Shown: piece by piece, positions 54,288-63,371 of the stretch | How the letters are laid out: every line of letters begins with the position of its first letter | How positions within the stretch are numbered: the stretch's first letter is position 1 | From: Triangularia verruculosa | Lineage: Eukaryota; Ascomycota; Sordariomycetes; Sordariales; Podosporaceae | Direction: 5' to 3' | Length of the DNA stretch: 64,000 nucleotides | Assembly: GCA_033296885.1 (NCBI GenBank) | Contig: MU863890.1 | Location: forward strand, 248,001-312,000 | The notes under the pieces: model-generated | What the model saw: the letters and a program-made list of their open reading frames with translations, nothing else | What the model was told of the DNA's origin: nothing | The model's database searches: none | Made by a program: the position numbers and the translations under genes

Positions 54288-54982
54288 ACGCATAAAACTT
54301 CAGACTACAAAATGACAGAAAGCCCAATAGGCCCAACCTATATATGACTTCTTCTCAAGGCTCAATCAGATGAGAGCATTCACGTTAAGCGCCAGCCTTC
54401 TTTTCTTTTCTGCAGGAGCTGAGGCAAGCTGACCCCCCCACCAACTGGGGTGCTTCAATTATCCCTTCTTGACAAAACATGAGTGGAAGATTCCATCTGC
54501 AACGCGAGAGTACCCGGCTGTAAGAGCCTGGCGCGCCCAATCCTCTGAGCCACAACAGGGGGTCCAATGAAGATTTCGTGTATCCTGTATAGCCATCATG
54601 CAAGTCGATCTAGATTAGTTACAGATTTCTTCATGAGGCACCTCGCTCTTCAACGTCAGGAACTCGTGGCGTTCTCTACTATTTCTTCTTGGAATTTTAG
54701 TAACATCAGACGTGCCTCGGCCTCTCAAAAGGTCAGCTACGGTACTGCAAGGTTTCTGAAAGATAGTTCATACTCATGGGGCTTAAGAGAAGAAAGGTAG
54801 AAGTATGAAAGGTTCTCCTGGAGAAACTTATAATCAAAGTGATGAGAATAAAAATGAGGCAGACTCTAATAAACTGTTCTGAGAATAAAGAAGAAGCGGT
54901 TGCCCCATAATGGGGATGCTGGATTCCGGATGCTGGTCTCAGGGTTATCACACAGGCCAGCTAGACATTAGTAGGTAAGGCT

Positions 54983-55417
54983 GTGATCTTTTGGCCCAAA
55001 AAAAGGCCATATGAACCACTTCATATGAAGTAGTTCAGGAGTGGCCCGTGTGCCCAAATGAAGGCTTTCTTACGTATTGGCCAATACGGTGCCAAGGCCC
55101 TGGTTGAGGCCGGCCGAGGCCGGTTGAAGCTTAAAAAAGGCCCTGTAAAAGTGGAAGCTTCAGTGGATGCGAGCGCTATAGGGCGCTGTGGGCCGGTCTT
55201 CTGAAGTGTTTCCATCGCTTTTTGGCCCGGAAGTGGTTCATAGGAAAGTGGATATTTCTCAGGGATGTGGTTGGCTAGAGCTTAAAATGCACGGGCTTTT
55301 CTTCAGAAACTATTTTCCTTACAATTTGGCTGCTAAACTAGTTCAGACGAAAAAGATCTCACATTTAAAGTGCTTCATATGAACCACTTCAGAGGAAAAT
55401 TACGGCCAAAAGATCAC
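54983..55417. mobile_element. Second MITE-like element, 435 bp, 14 bp perfect terminal inverted repeats
   Basis: GTGATCTTTTGGCC at 54983-54996 and its exact complement at 55404-55417. Subterminal blocks CATATGAACCACTTC (about 55009 and 55376) and GAAGTGGTTCATA (about 55233) repeat in both orientations, giving strong secondary-structure potential. No transposase reading frame. Unlike the 311 bp element in sequence. Confidence 0.65.
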
Positions 55418-56109
55418 GCCCTAATGGAGCGCGTCTATCCACACAAACAATTACTTCTTCTACTCTACAGCAAGTTGCTTCTAGGAGTTGCCAAGTGTTT
55501 TCTCGTGGTTACCTTATTTCTTTTCCCCATGCAACCACCATTCTGTCACCGGTGATATTCTTGGTATGTTTGGTGGCTCAAAATTACTAGCCACTTACCT
55601 TTACATCCGTCCGAGGAATGGGAATTCTGATGGCACTCTTCTTGGAGTTTTCTACATACCTAGGTATTGTTGCAAAATAGCTACCTACCTACGTACCTAC
55701 GTACCCACTCTTGGTGACCATCTTGGGCGACGTTGAAGTAGACTGTGCGTGTATTGGCGTACTTCTTGATATATCCATTCTTTTCCGTACCTTAGCCAGG
55801 GCCGTCATCGCCTTATACCGAATCCACATTTCATTCTGCGTAGGGGCACACACCACAGCGACGGGGCTCCGACTGCTTCACTTGGTCTTGGAGCAACTCA
55901 TCAACAAATCCTGCGGAAGAGTTTCTATGCTCCCGTTCACTTTGATGAGCGTGGTGAACATTTCCACGCTCCCCGCTGCCCCACTCTCATTGACTTGAAG
56001 TGAATAGTTTCCTTGGAGAAAAGGGTATAAATTTAACTCTCCTACCGCTCCAGAGTCCAGTTCTTTCAGATCCACCATCACCAACAGACAGCCTCGATCG
56101 AAGAGATCC
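55418..56109. other. Spacer upstream of C-G-H gene 3
   Basis: About 690 nt. TACCTACCTACGTACC-type repeats near 55681-55706. No gene seen. Confidence 0.4.
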
Positions 56110-56260
56110 CTCAATCAGCTACCTCAATCAGCTACCTTACCTCAATCAGCTATCTCAATCAGCTACCTCAATCAGCTACCTCAACCAACTGCCTCAACCA
56201 ACTACCTCAACCAACTACCTCAACCAACTACCTCAATCAACTACCTCAACCAGCTACTTA
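56110..56260 (+). repeat. Tandem repeat in the leader of C-G-H gene 3
   Basis: About ten units of 14-15 nt of the type CTACCTCAATCAG, changing to CTACCTCAACCAA. They end 33 nt before the start codon at 56293, so they are probably transcribed as 5' UTR. The repeat carries no ATG. Confidence 0.85.
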
Positions 56261-56292
56261 GCACCACGCAATATCCACTTCCCATCATCAAG

Positions 56293-56496
56293 ATGTGCGA
56301 AAACAGAGTCAACCACTACGCCTGCGGCCACACAGACATCGATGTGGTCTACTGCAGAGAGGCAAAGCCTGTGGCCCCCGGTTCGGCTACCCGTGTTTGT
56401 TGCAAGACGATTACCTATCGAAAGCCGAATCATTCCAAGCAGAAGTGTTTGGATAGTCGCTGCAAGTGGGTGCCTCCAGTGGTCAATGATCAGTGA
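56293..56496 (+). CDS. Small Cys-rich C-G-H protein 3
   Basis: Single exon, 67 residues: M-C-E-N-R-V-N-H-Y-A-C-G-H-T-D, then V-Y-C-R-E-A-K-P, V-C-C-K, and C-L-D-S-R-C-K-W near the end. The closest relative in the window is 49067, on the other side of the NLR. Cys/His pattern suggests zinc binding. Start in AAGATG context. The short length and a C-x4-C-x-W end are shared with protein 1. Function unknown. Confidence 0.73.
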   Translation: MCENRVNHYACGHTDIDVVYCREAKPVAPGSATRVCCKTITYRKPNHSKQKCLDSRCKWVPPVVNDQ

Positions 56497-57303
56497 TTCC
56501 GAGTCCCAGCTGGGACATCATGATTGGTAAGTTTTCGATTCCATACTAAAAGCTGAAGGGATGTGGCTCAGGCTAATGTGAAAGTTAGAGGCTTGTGTAA
56601 CAGGGGCTGTGAACGGTGGGATTTAGTAGGGGTGGGGGGTCGGACGCTGGATAAGGGGTGGATTCGAGACACAGCGAGGTGTTCACAGAGCCTGGGTTGA
56701 GTTTCTTCCATAGGTGACATCTTCTTCTGAGTTATATATCAAGACCAATCATTTGAAACCGAGAGAATTCCTTGCGCATGGTCAGATAAGACCAAGATAA
56801 CTGCAAGTTAGCTGATGATGTTCTAAACCAAACCTTCTCAAAGATGTGGATTTTGAAGGCGATGTTGTCCCACGGGCGTTCATCATTCTATGTGCCCTTT
56901 GTCTAGAAAACGTACCAGATTCTATTTCTCTTGAAATACATCTTTTGCCCAGTTGCTACCTCAAGATCTTTCCACACAAGATGGCTAAGGAGCATCTTGG
57001 ATATCTTTTTTGGCCTCAGGGCAAAATCGCCGATAGAAGCACGGACTTATTACTACCTTGCTCCCATTCACCTGGTGAATATTCTCAAGTGAATATCGCA
57101 GACTTCCACACATTGATCTTGCCGAGGTGAATTGCTTCTTGGAATCCCTCATAAATTGTGACCTTCCCACCCGTCTAGAACCTCCCCATCTTCCATCATC
57201 CATCACCAACTAAAGAGTGTCGCCACGACCACATCTTCCTCTGCCACTCCGCCCTCCACCTAAAACTCTCTCTCCAACCAAAGCCGTTCAGGCTTCCAGC
57301 ACA
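56497..57303. other. Spacer between C-G-H genes 3 and 4
   Basis: About 800 nt. No gene seen. The last 60 nt before the next start are C- and A-rich leader-like sequence. Confidence 0.45.
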
Positions 57304-57603
57304 ATGTGCGAAACTCGCGACACCAATTACGGCTGCGGCCACACTTGCTCAGGCACGATTTACTGCGGCGATTCGGACCTCATCCCCGGCACCTCGGTCC
57401 GTGAGTTCTGCGGAGAAGTTGTCCACAAGGAGAGAAACTTTCTCGACCTGAAATGTCTGAGTAAGAACTGCAAGCGGGAAGGTCCGCAGGGCATCATATC
57501 ATTCCCGCCATTTGAACGTACGCGCCCGAACCTCGCAGTCCAAGAAGGAGCGGGACCTCCTGGACGTTTTGGCGAGAAAGCCAGCCAAATAAGTCGACAA
57601 TGA
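57304..57603 (+). CDS. Small Cys-rich C-G-H protein 4, with C-terminal extension
   Basis: Single exon, 99 residues: M-C-E-T-R-D-T-N-Y-G-C-G-H-T-C, then I-Y-C-G-D-S, F-C-G-E-V-V-H-K-E, and C-L-S-K-N-C-K. It shares the framework of the other three, with an extra 30-residue Pro/Gly tail. V-V-H-K/A-E also occurs in protein 1. Start context CACAATG. Probable zinc-binding protein; function unknown. Confidence 0.72.
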   Translation: MCETRDTNYGCGHTCSGTIYCGDSDLIPGTSVREFCGEVVHKERNFLDLKCLSKNCKREGPQGIISFPPFERTRPNLAVQEGAGPPGRFGEKASQISRQ

Positions 57604-58004
57604 GGCTGTCCATATCATACCTCGACATAGCACAGGGTTAACGCGAGATTTGGTTTACCGAAGGGGGAACAAGAGTCCGGGGTTGCCAGTAGGAGCCAGG
57701 AGCACATGGAGGGCCTCGATGGACACCAGCACCACAGAACCTCTCCCACCACAAACTGCCTTAATTCTACCTTAATTACCCCAACATCCCGTATTTATCC
57801 CCTCACTTCATCAGTCACGGTCTACTTAATAAAAGCCGCTGAGCCACTCAAATTTGTAGTCCACCTCGTTGTGTACCTAAGTGATATATCGGTTTGAATC
57901 ATATAAGATGAGCTCTCCCACCGCCAGCAACACCGTCACTTGCTCCTTCTCTTAATATTGAAGAGAGCACCTTCCCTCAATGTATATATACTGGATCAAC
58001 TTCA
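57604..58004. other. Intergenic, no gene seen
   Basis: 400 nt between C-G-H gene 4 and the retroposon-like repeat. Confidence 0.4.
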
Positions 58005-58175
58005 GAAGTTCCCAACGGCGGTCCCGGTGGCCTAAATGGGTCTCGTGGCGAAGTGGTATCACTCGTAGGTAGATGATCTTCTCAGTTTGATCTCAAACAA
58101 AGTAAAACTTTCCAGTTTCCGTAACTGGCCTCACTTTCTAAAAAGAAGCAGTTGGACGGTGAGCCTTTTGCATTC
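58005..58175 (+). repeat. tRNA-like SINE-type retroposon, diverged copy C
   Basis: An A box fits perfectly at 58046-58056 (TGGCGAAGTGG), with a degenerate B box about 30 nt on (GTTTGATCTC). The distal part (CCGTAACTGGCC, then AGTTGGACGGTGAGCC) aligns with the distal part of copies A and B (CGTAACCGGCC, then AGTTGGCCGGTGAGC). It is therefore a related but older or different subfamily copy. No coding capacity. Confidence 0.55.
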
Positions 58176-58383
58176 ATTCTTAAGATCTATATATCTCTAC
58201 CTTCTTAGCTATTTTCTTTCGACAAATTATGGTTCTTTAACCTGGCTCTTGAACCTTGGTAGTATGTATGTCCATGCTGACTAATCAAGTCCCCACCTCC
58301 CAAAAAGGGGTCAGTCACGCTCACCTTCAACCCTCCCTGATCTCTACTTCACCCAAACAAAGCATCAGTTCACATCACCAAAA

Positions 58384-59045
58384 ATGACCGCCCTCACCCC
58401 CCTCCCAGGCAACTATCAAGTCGCCTTCAACCTCATCGATGAAGCCCACGCCCAAGACCCCCGAAAAGGGCCCAATGACGTCCCCTACGAGCTGCACTAC
58501 GCCCAAAAAATGACTCGCTGGCTTACCCAGCGAAAACCAGACGCCTCACCTGCCCTCCAACTCGCCTGCCGAGCGCAGCATTTCAGACGGTATATCCTCC
58601 CCTCTCACCTTTTTCTATCCCCTTCCAACTAAAAACATGCAGCTGGGAAATCCCCCGCTCAACCTACCCCATGACCCGCCCGGGCTATCTCACCTGGCGC
58701 GCAAAGCAAAAGTCGGTTGCTGCAACTCAGCTCGCGGAGCTCTTGTCTTCACCAACCATCCAGCCTGCTCTGCCTCAGGAGGAGATCGAGCGGGTGGCTG
58801 CCCTGGTGAGAAAAGAAGATTTGAAGAGTAATGAAGAGACGCAGGTGCTGGAGGATGTGGCGTGTCTGGTGTTTTTGGACGATCAGTTTGATGATTTCGA
58901 GAAGAATTCTGGGATTGACGAGGAGAAGATTGTTGGTATTTTGCAAAAGACGTGGGGGAAGATGAGCGAGGAGGGGAGGGGGCTGGCGCTGGGGATGGAG
59001 TTGAGTGAGAGGGCCAAGATGCTGGTTGGGAGGGCGCTTGCTTAA
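58384..59045 (+). CDS. DUF4202 family protein
   Basis: Model join(58384..58589, 58643..59045), 202 residues. The 53 nt intron has a GTATAT donor and an ATGCAG acceptor. Conserved DUF4202 blocks: F-N-L-I-D-E-A-H-A-Q-D-P, P-Y-E-L-H-Y-A-Q-K-M-T-R-W-L, A-C-R-A-Q-H-F-R-R-W, then Y-P-M-T-R-P-G-Y-L-T-W-R. Splicing restores R-R-W-E-I-P-R across the junction, which supports the model. Length is typical (about 190-210). The biochemical role is not established. All conserved His and Asp residues I would expect are present. Confidence 0.85.
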
Positions 59046-59294
59046 ATTTCAGAAAATGCAATTGGGGGTTGAGAAGAATCAAGAGTGTGGGTTGGCGTTT
59101 TATATGTTTTTGTGTTTGGATGGTGTCGGCCTCGGCGCCGGTAGCTCGGTGGTCTTTGTCCCGAGAACCGGCAATTTCGGCCGAGACCGTGTGACGTCGG
59201 TCGGCGGTCGGTTTTCCCAGTGCAAGCCCAGACTTTCATCCCCTTCCCTCCCGTCACCACCAATATCTCAAAGGAAGTAGTAAACAACACAAAA

Positions 59295-60822
59295 ATGTCT
59301 CGCAAAATCGGCCCTTTGGAATTATCACAGCACAGCACTCTCACCTCCCTATGGTTAAGCATTAACGGCATCGTATACGACCTCACCGCCTTTGCCTCTT
59401 CCCACCCGGGCGGTCTTGAGATCCTCCTTCAATATGCTGGCCAAGACGCATCAGAAGCCTACAATAAAGTGCACTCACCCTCCCTGATCCAAACTACCCT
59501 TCCACCTTCAGCCCACATCGGCTCTTTTGACTGTACTGCTCCACCACCTGTTGTTTCCCAGACACGACCTTCCCTCATTCCCAATAAAAAGCCTCCTTTA
59601 TCAACCCTCATATCCCCTCATGAATTTTCCCTCGCCGCCGTCCAAACACTCTCCCCAAAAGCAATCGCCTTCATCTCCTCTGCCGCAACCGACTGCCTAA
59701 CCAACCAAGCCAACTCATCGCTCTACTCCCAATTAACCCTCCGTCCTCGCATCTTGGTCAACGTCTCCCAGCCTACTCCCCTTGGCACCACAATTCTCGG
59801 CTGCCCCGTATCATCCCCCATCTTCGTCTCGCCTACTTCCCTCGGAAAAATCATCCACCCCGACGGCGAAAAAGCCATCGCATTGGCGTGCTCCAAGCTC
59901 AACACCGCCCAAACCATCAGCACGTCCGCCTCCTTCACCCTCGCAGAGATCCTGTCGGAGCAAAACACCACCCACCCAGCTTTTCTACAGCTGTACGTCG
60001 ACAAGAACAGGCAAAACTCGTTGAGGGTCGTGCTCGAGGCAGTGAGGAACGGAGTCAAGGCGGTGATGGTTACCGTTGACGCACCAGTACCGGGGAAAAG
60101 GGAGGCTGATGAGCGGATCCCGACAATGGATGGGGGGGAATCGTTGGCGCCTATGGCTGGGACGAGTGTTGCGGTGGAGGATGGGAAGGGTGCTGCGCTG
60201 GGGAGGGTGATGGGCTCGTATATTGACGCGTCGTTTTCATGGGGAGATCTGAAGTGGGTGAAGAGGTTGCTGCCGAGGGATGTCAAGCTGGTGTTGAAGG
60301 GGGTGCAGACGGCGGCTGATGCGGTGGAGGCGATGAGGACGGGGGTGGTGGATGGGATTGTGGTTTCGAATCATGGGGGGAGGAGTCTTGATACCTCGAC
60401 GTCGACGATATTGGTGTTGTTGGAATTGCAGAGGTGCTGTCCGGAGGTTTTTGACAAGATGGAAGTGCTGATTGATGGGGGGGTGAGGAGGGGGACGGAT
60501 GTGTTTAAGGCGCTTTGTCTTGGTGCGAAGGGAGTTGGAGTTGGGAGGGGGGTGTTGTGGGCGTTGGGTGGGTATGGGAAGGAAGGGGTGGAGAGGTACT
60601 TGGAGAGTAAGTGGATGAAAAGAATGAAAGGATGGAAGAAAGTGGCTAACGGCAGTAGTTTTGAATGACGAGCTGGTGACGACGATAAAGATGTGTGGGG
60701 TGACGAGTTTGGAGGAGTTGCATACGGGACTGGTGAACACGAGGGCGGTTGATCACTTGGTGCCGGAGAGGGTGGGTGAGGAGCATCCGTATGCGAAGTG
60801 GAGGAGGAAGAGTATGTTGTGA
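59295..60822 (+). CDS. Cytochrome b5/FMN-dependent alpha-hydroxy acid dehydrogenase (flavocytochrome b2-like)
   Basis: Model join(59295..60606, 60656..60822), 492 residues. The 49 nt intron has a GTAAGT donor, GCTAAC branch and GGCAG acceptor. Residues 8-80 form a cytochrome b5 domain with heme ligands His37 (H-P-G-G) and His60 (K-V-H-S). The FMN barrel follows: L-Q-L-Y-V-D-K-N-R, V-T-V-D-A-P-V-P-G-K-R-E-A-D, L-K-G-V-Q-T-A-A-D-A (Lys contacting FMN), S-N-H-G-G-R with catalytic His360 and Arg363, and I-D-G-G-V-R-R-G. By family it oxidises L-lactate or a related 2-hydroxy acid and passes electrons through heme. No N-terminal presequence is seen, so mitochondrial import is not supported and the substrate may differ from that of yeast Cyb2. 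Confidence 0.85.
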
Positions 60823-61185
60823 TGGTGTTTCCAGTTACTTACCTACCCTGCCTTAACTCCGGCTTGCATCACCTGCCTTTTTGTCACGGGGTGGCTGGCC
60901 CGGCCGTTGTATGTGACAGGCGCCCCTAAACGCAGCCTCCCGTGAGCTGGTGTTTGTCAAGGTAACACAGGGGTCACGGCACATCGTGATTCGGGAAGAC
61001 ACAGCATGACGATGCTCTTATCCATTCAATCTCTAGTATAAAAGACCTCTCGGCCGTTTTTCATCTCATTGTTTTCTTTTTCCACCTCCGCAATTATTTT
61101 ATTTTGCTCCTCCCCATCAAGGGCGCTCGGCGTTTGGGGGTCAAGCATTGTTATTGCCCACTTGTCAGCTGGTGTCACCAACACG
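60823..61185. other. Intergenic and promoter
   Basis: About 360 nt. A TATAAAA-like box (TAGTATAAAAGACC at about 61033) lies 150 nt before the next start codon. Confidence 0.45.
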
Positions 61186-62357
61186 ATGACATGGACATGC
61201 TGTCAGTGCAACTTCGACAACCAAGATGGGCTCTACTGCGGGGGACAGCTTCCTGGGGGCGGGCAGATTGCGTATCCGATCGCTTGCGGCCACAGTCGGT
61301 GCTTGATGTGTGTAGAGCGGATGGAGAGTAAGTTTCCTGAACATTTGGCCAGGTTTTTAGTCGCTGATAAGGATGCTCAGGTTCAGCTCCGTTGTACCCC
61401 CAAGCTCAGTACCATCATGGATATCACCAACCCTATCCACAAACCGAGGCCTACCAACACCCGTTTCCACCTCTACCAAGCCATCCCCCAAATCAACACT
61501 TTCCCACACCACCGACCGACTACCAATGGCACTATCTTGATGCCGTGGCACATGAGCGCCCACGCAACCCTTCATCTGATCACCACCACCACCACCACCA
61601 CCATCCCAATCCACCCCCCCAACAACCCCAACTCTCCACGGCCCCCCAACAGCAAGACTCCCCCCTCCAAACCTACCTCACCTCCCGCCTCACCACCCAA
61701 TCCCTCAAACCCCACGTAATCACCATAGGCGACTACGACAAACTAACCTCCCCCCCCTCCTCAACAACCTACCAACCCCCCATAGACTACCTAACCAACC
61801 ACGCCATCCTCGTCCCCCCTTCCCCTTCCCCCCAGCGCAAGGAAATGGCCCTCCGCGAACAGGAATCCTCCTTCGGATTCGCCCAGCGCCTCTGGAAAAA
61901 ACACTGCGAAACCCTCTACCCGCAAAAGCTCATAAAACCCGAACTCGACGAAGAAGAAGAAGATTACTCCCGCCTCCAACAAATCAGCAACCATCACCAA
62001 CCACAGACCCCCCACAGCAGCAGCAGCAGAAAAAAAGCAAAAACCAACAAGGGAAAAGACCGCCTACGACAACAACAGCCAGCTGAACCAGTGATGGATT
62101 CCCCACATAGAATGATCAGCAGAAAAGATAAAAAAGGCAAGGAGAGGGAAAAAGGCCAGGATTACTTCACCCGCACTGAAACAGAAATACCAGTGGTGCA
62201 AGGGACCGGTCAGAGTCAGGCGACATGGAGCTTTAGAGCTTTGGATGAAATGGACGTTGATGGCGAGGGACACCACCGCCCAAACCCGACTTCGCAAAGG
62301 GGAAAACACTATCAAGCCACTGTCGAAGACGGCGACGAGGAGGAAGAAGAATTGTGA
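61186..62357 (+). CDS. Protein with N-terminal W-x-C-C-x-C / C-G-H-x2-C zinc-binding module and long disordered tail
   Basis: Model join(61186..61327, 61381..62357), 372 residues. The 53 nt intron has a GTAAGT donor, CGCTGATAA branch and CTCAG acceptor. The N-terminus T-W-T-C-C-Q-C-N-F-D-N, then C-G-H-S-R-C-L-M-C within 45 residues, offers two Cys pairs and a His, as in small zinc ribbons or RING-like domains of fungal proteins. After it come Pro/Gln/His-rich segments (an eight-His run near residue 117), a moderately conserved block I-G-D-Y-D-K-L and W-K-K-H-C-E-T-L-Y, basic K-K-A-K-T-N-K-G-K-D-R and an acidic end. Probably nuclear; no function known. The C-terminal tail would be disordered. 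Confidence 0.7.
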
Positions 62358-62579
62358 CTCAACACTCGACAAAAAAAGGGGGTGTTTATTTGTTTTGTTT
62401 GCTTTTTTGTGGTTGCCAGGTGACATGGGTTTTAAGGGGGCGCATAGGGTTAGGGAATAATATGCATGGGCCAGTTTCTTCTTTTTTTCCAAGATAGCCT
62501 CTTAAAGTTACATTTTTCTATGAGCGATAGTTTTAGGACCCCCCGATTTATCTTTTAGGAACCCCCCCCACCTCCCCCC

Positions 62580-63065
62580 AAGTTATTTTTTAAGTCTTTA
62601 AATTATCTTTTAAACCTTTTAACTATCTTTTAAAGCCTTTTAACTACCTTTTAAACCTTTTAACTATTTTTTAAAGCTTTTTAATTATTTTTTAAAAACT
62701 TTTAATTATCTTTTAAAGCCTTTTAATTATTTTTAAAGCCTTTAAACTATCTTTTAAACCTTTTAAGTATCTTTTAAAGCCTTTTAACTATTTTTTTAAA
62801 GCTTATTACTATCTTTTAACATAGTAAAAGTATCTTTTAAAATATTAAAAATACTTTAAAGGCCTATTAACTATCTTTTAAGGTCTATTAACTATCTTTT
62901 AAGGCCTATTAACTATCTTTTAAAGCCTATTAACTATCTTTTAAAGCCTATTAACTATCTTTTTAAAGCTTATTACTATCTTTTAATACATAAAAAGTAT
63001 CTTTTGAAGTATTTTTAATACCTTGAAGGTCTATTAACTATCTTTTGAGGCCTATTAACTATCGT
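62580..63065. repeat. AT-rich minisatellite, about 21 nt unit
   Basis: About 22 imperfect units of the type CTTTTAACTATCTTTTAAAG, with variants in the middle (TACTATCTTTTAA, AAAGTATCTTTTAA) and a second subseries using GGCCTATTAACTATC. GC content is far below the surroundings. No coding. The start is gradual from about 62540. Confidence 0.9.
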
Positions 63066-63371
63066 TCAATACTGTATTCCCCCTTTGCAGTGCCAGTTTT
63101 CTTGTCCAGGACGTGTACCGTTTTGCCCACCGCATCGTTACCCACCGCACCCCATGCTTTCAGCTCTCCTTTTAGACCTCGAGATCAGTGTTCGACAGTA
63201 TCGGTAAGCAGTGGGATGGAAGATTTGACGACGCTCTTTCTTCTTAGCCGCTTCTCTGCTATCTAACATCTACCTGAAAAACTGTACTTTGTAGGTATGT
63301 ACCCCAACATCACAAAAAGCAACCGCTATTCGGGACTCTCCATTGGGGATTCGTCAGAGACCTTTTCAACA

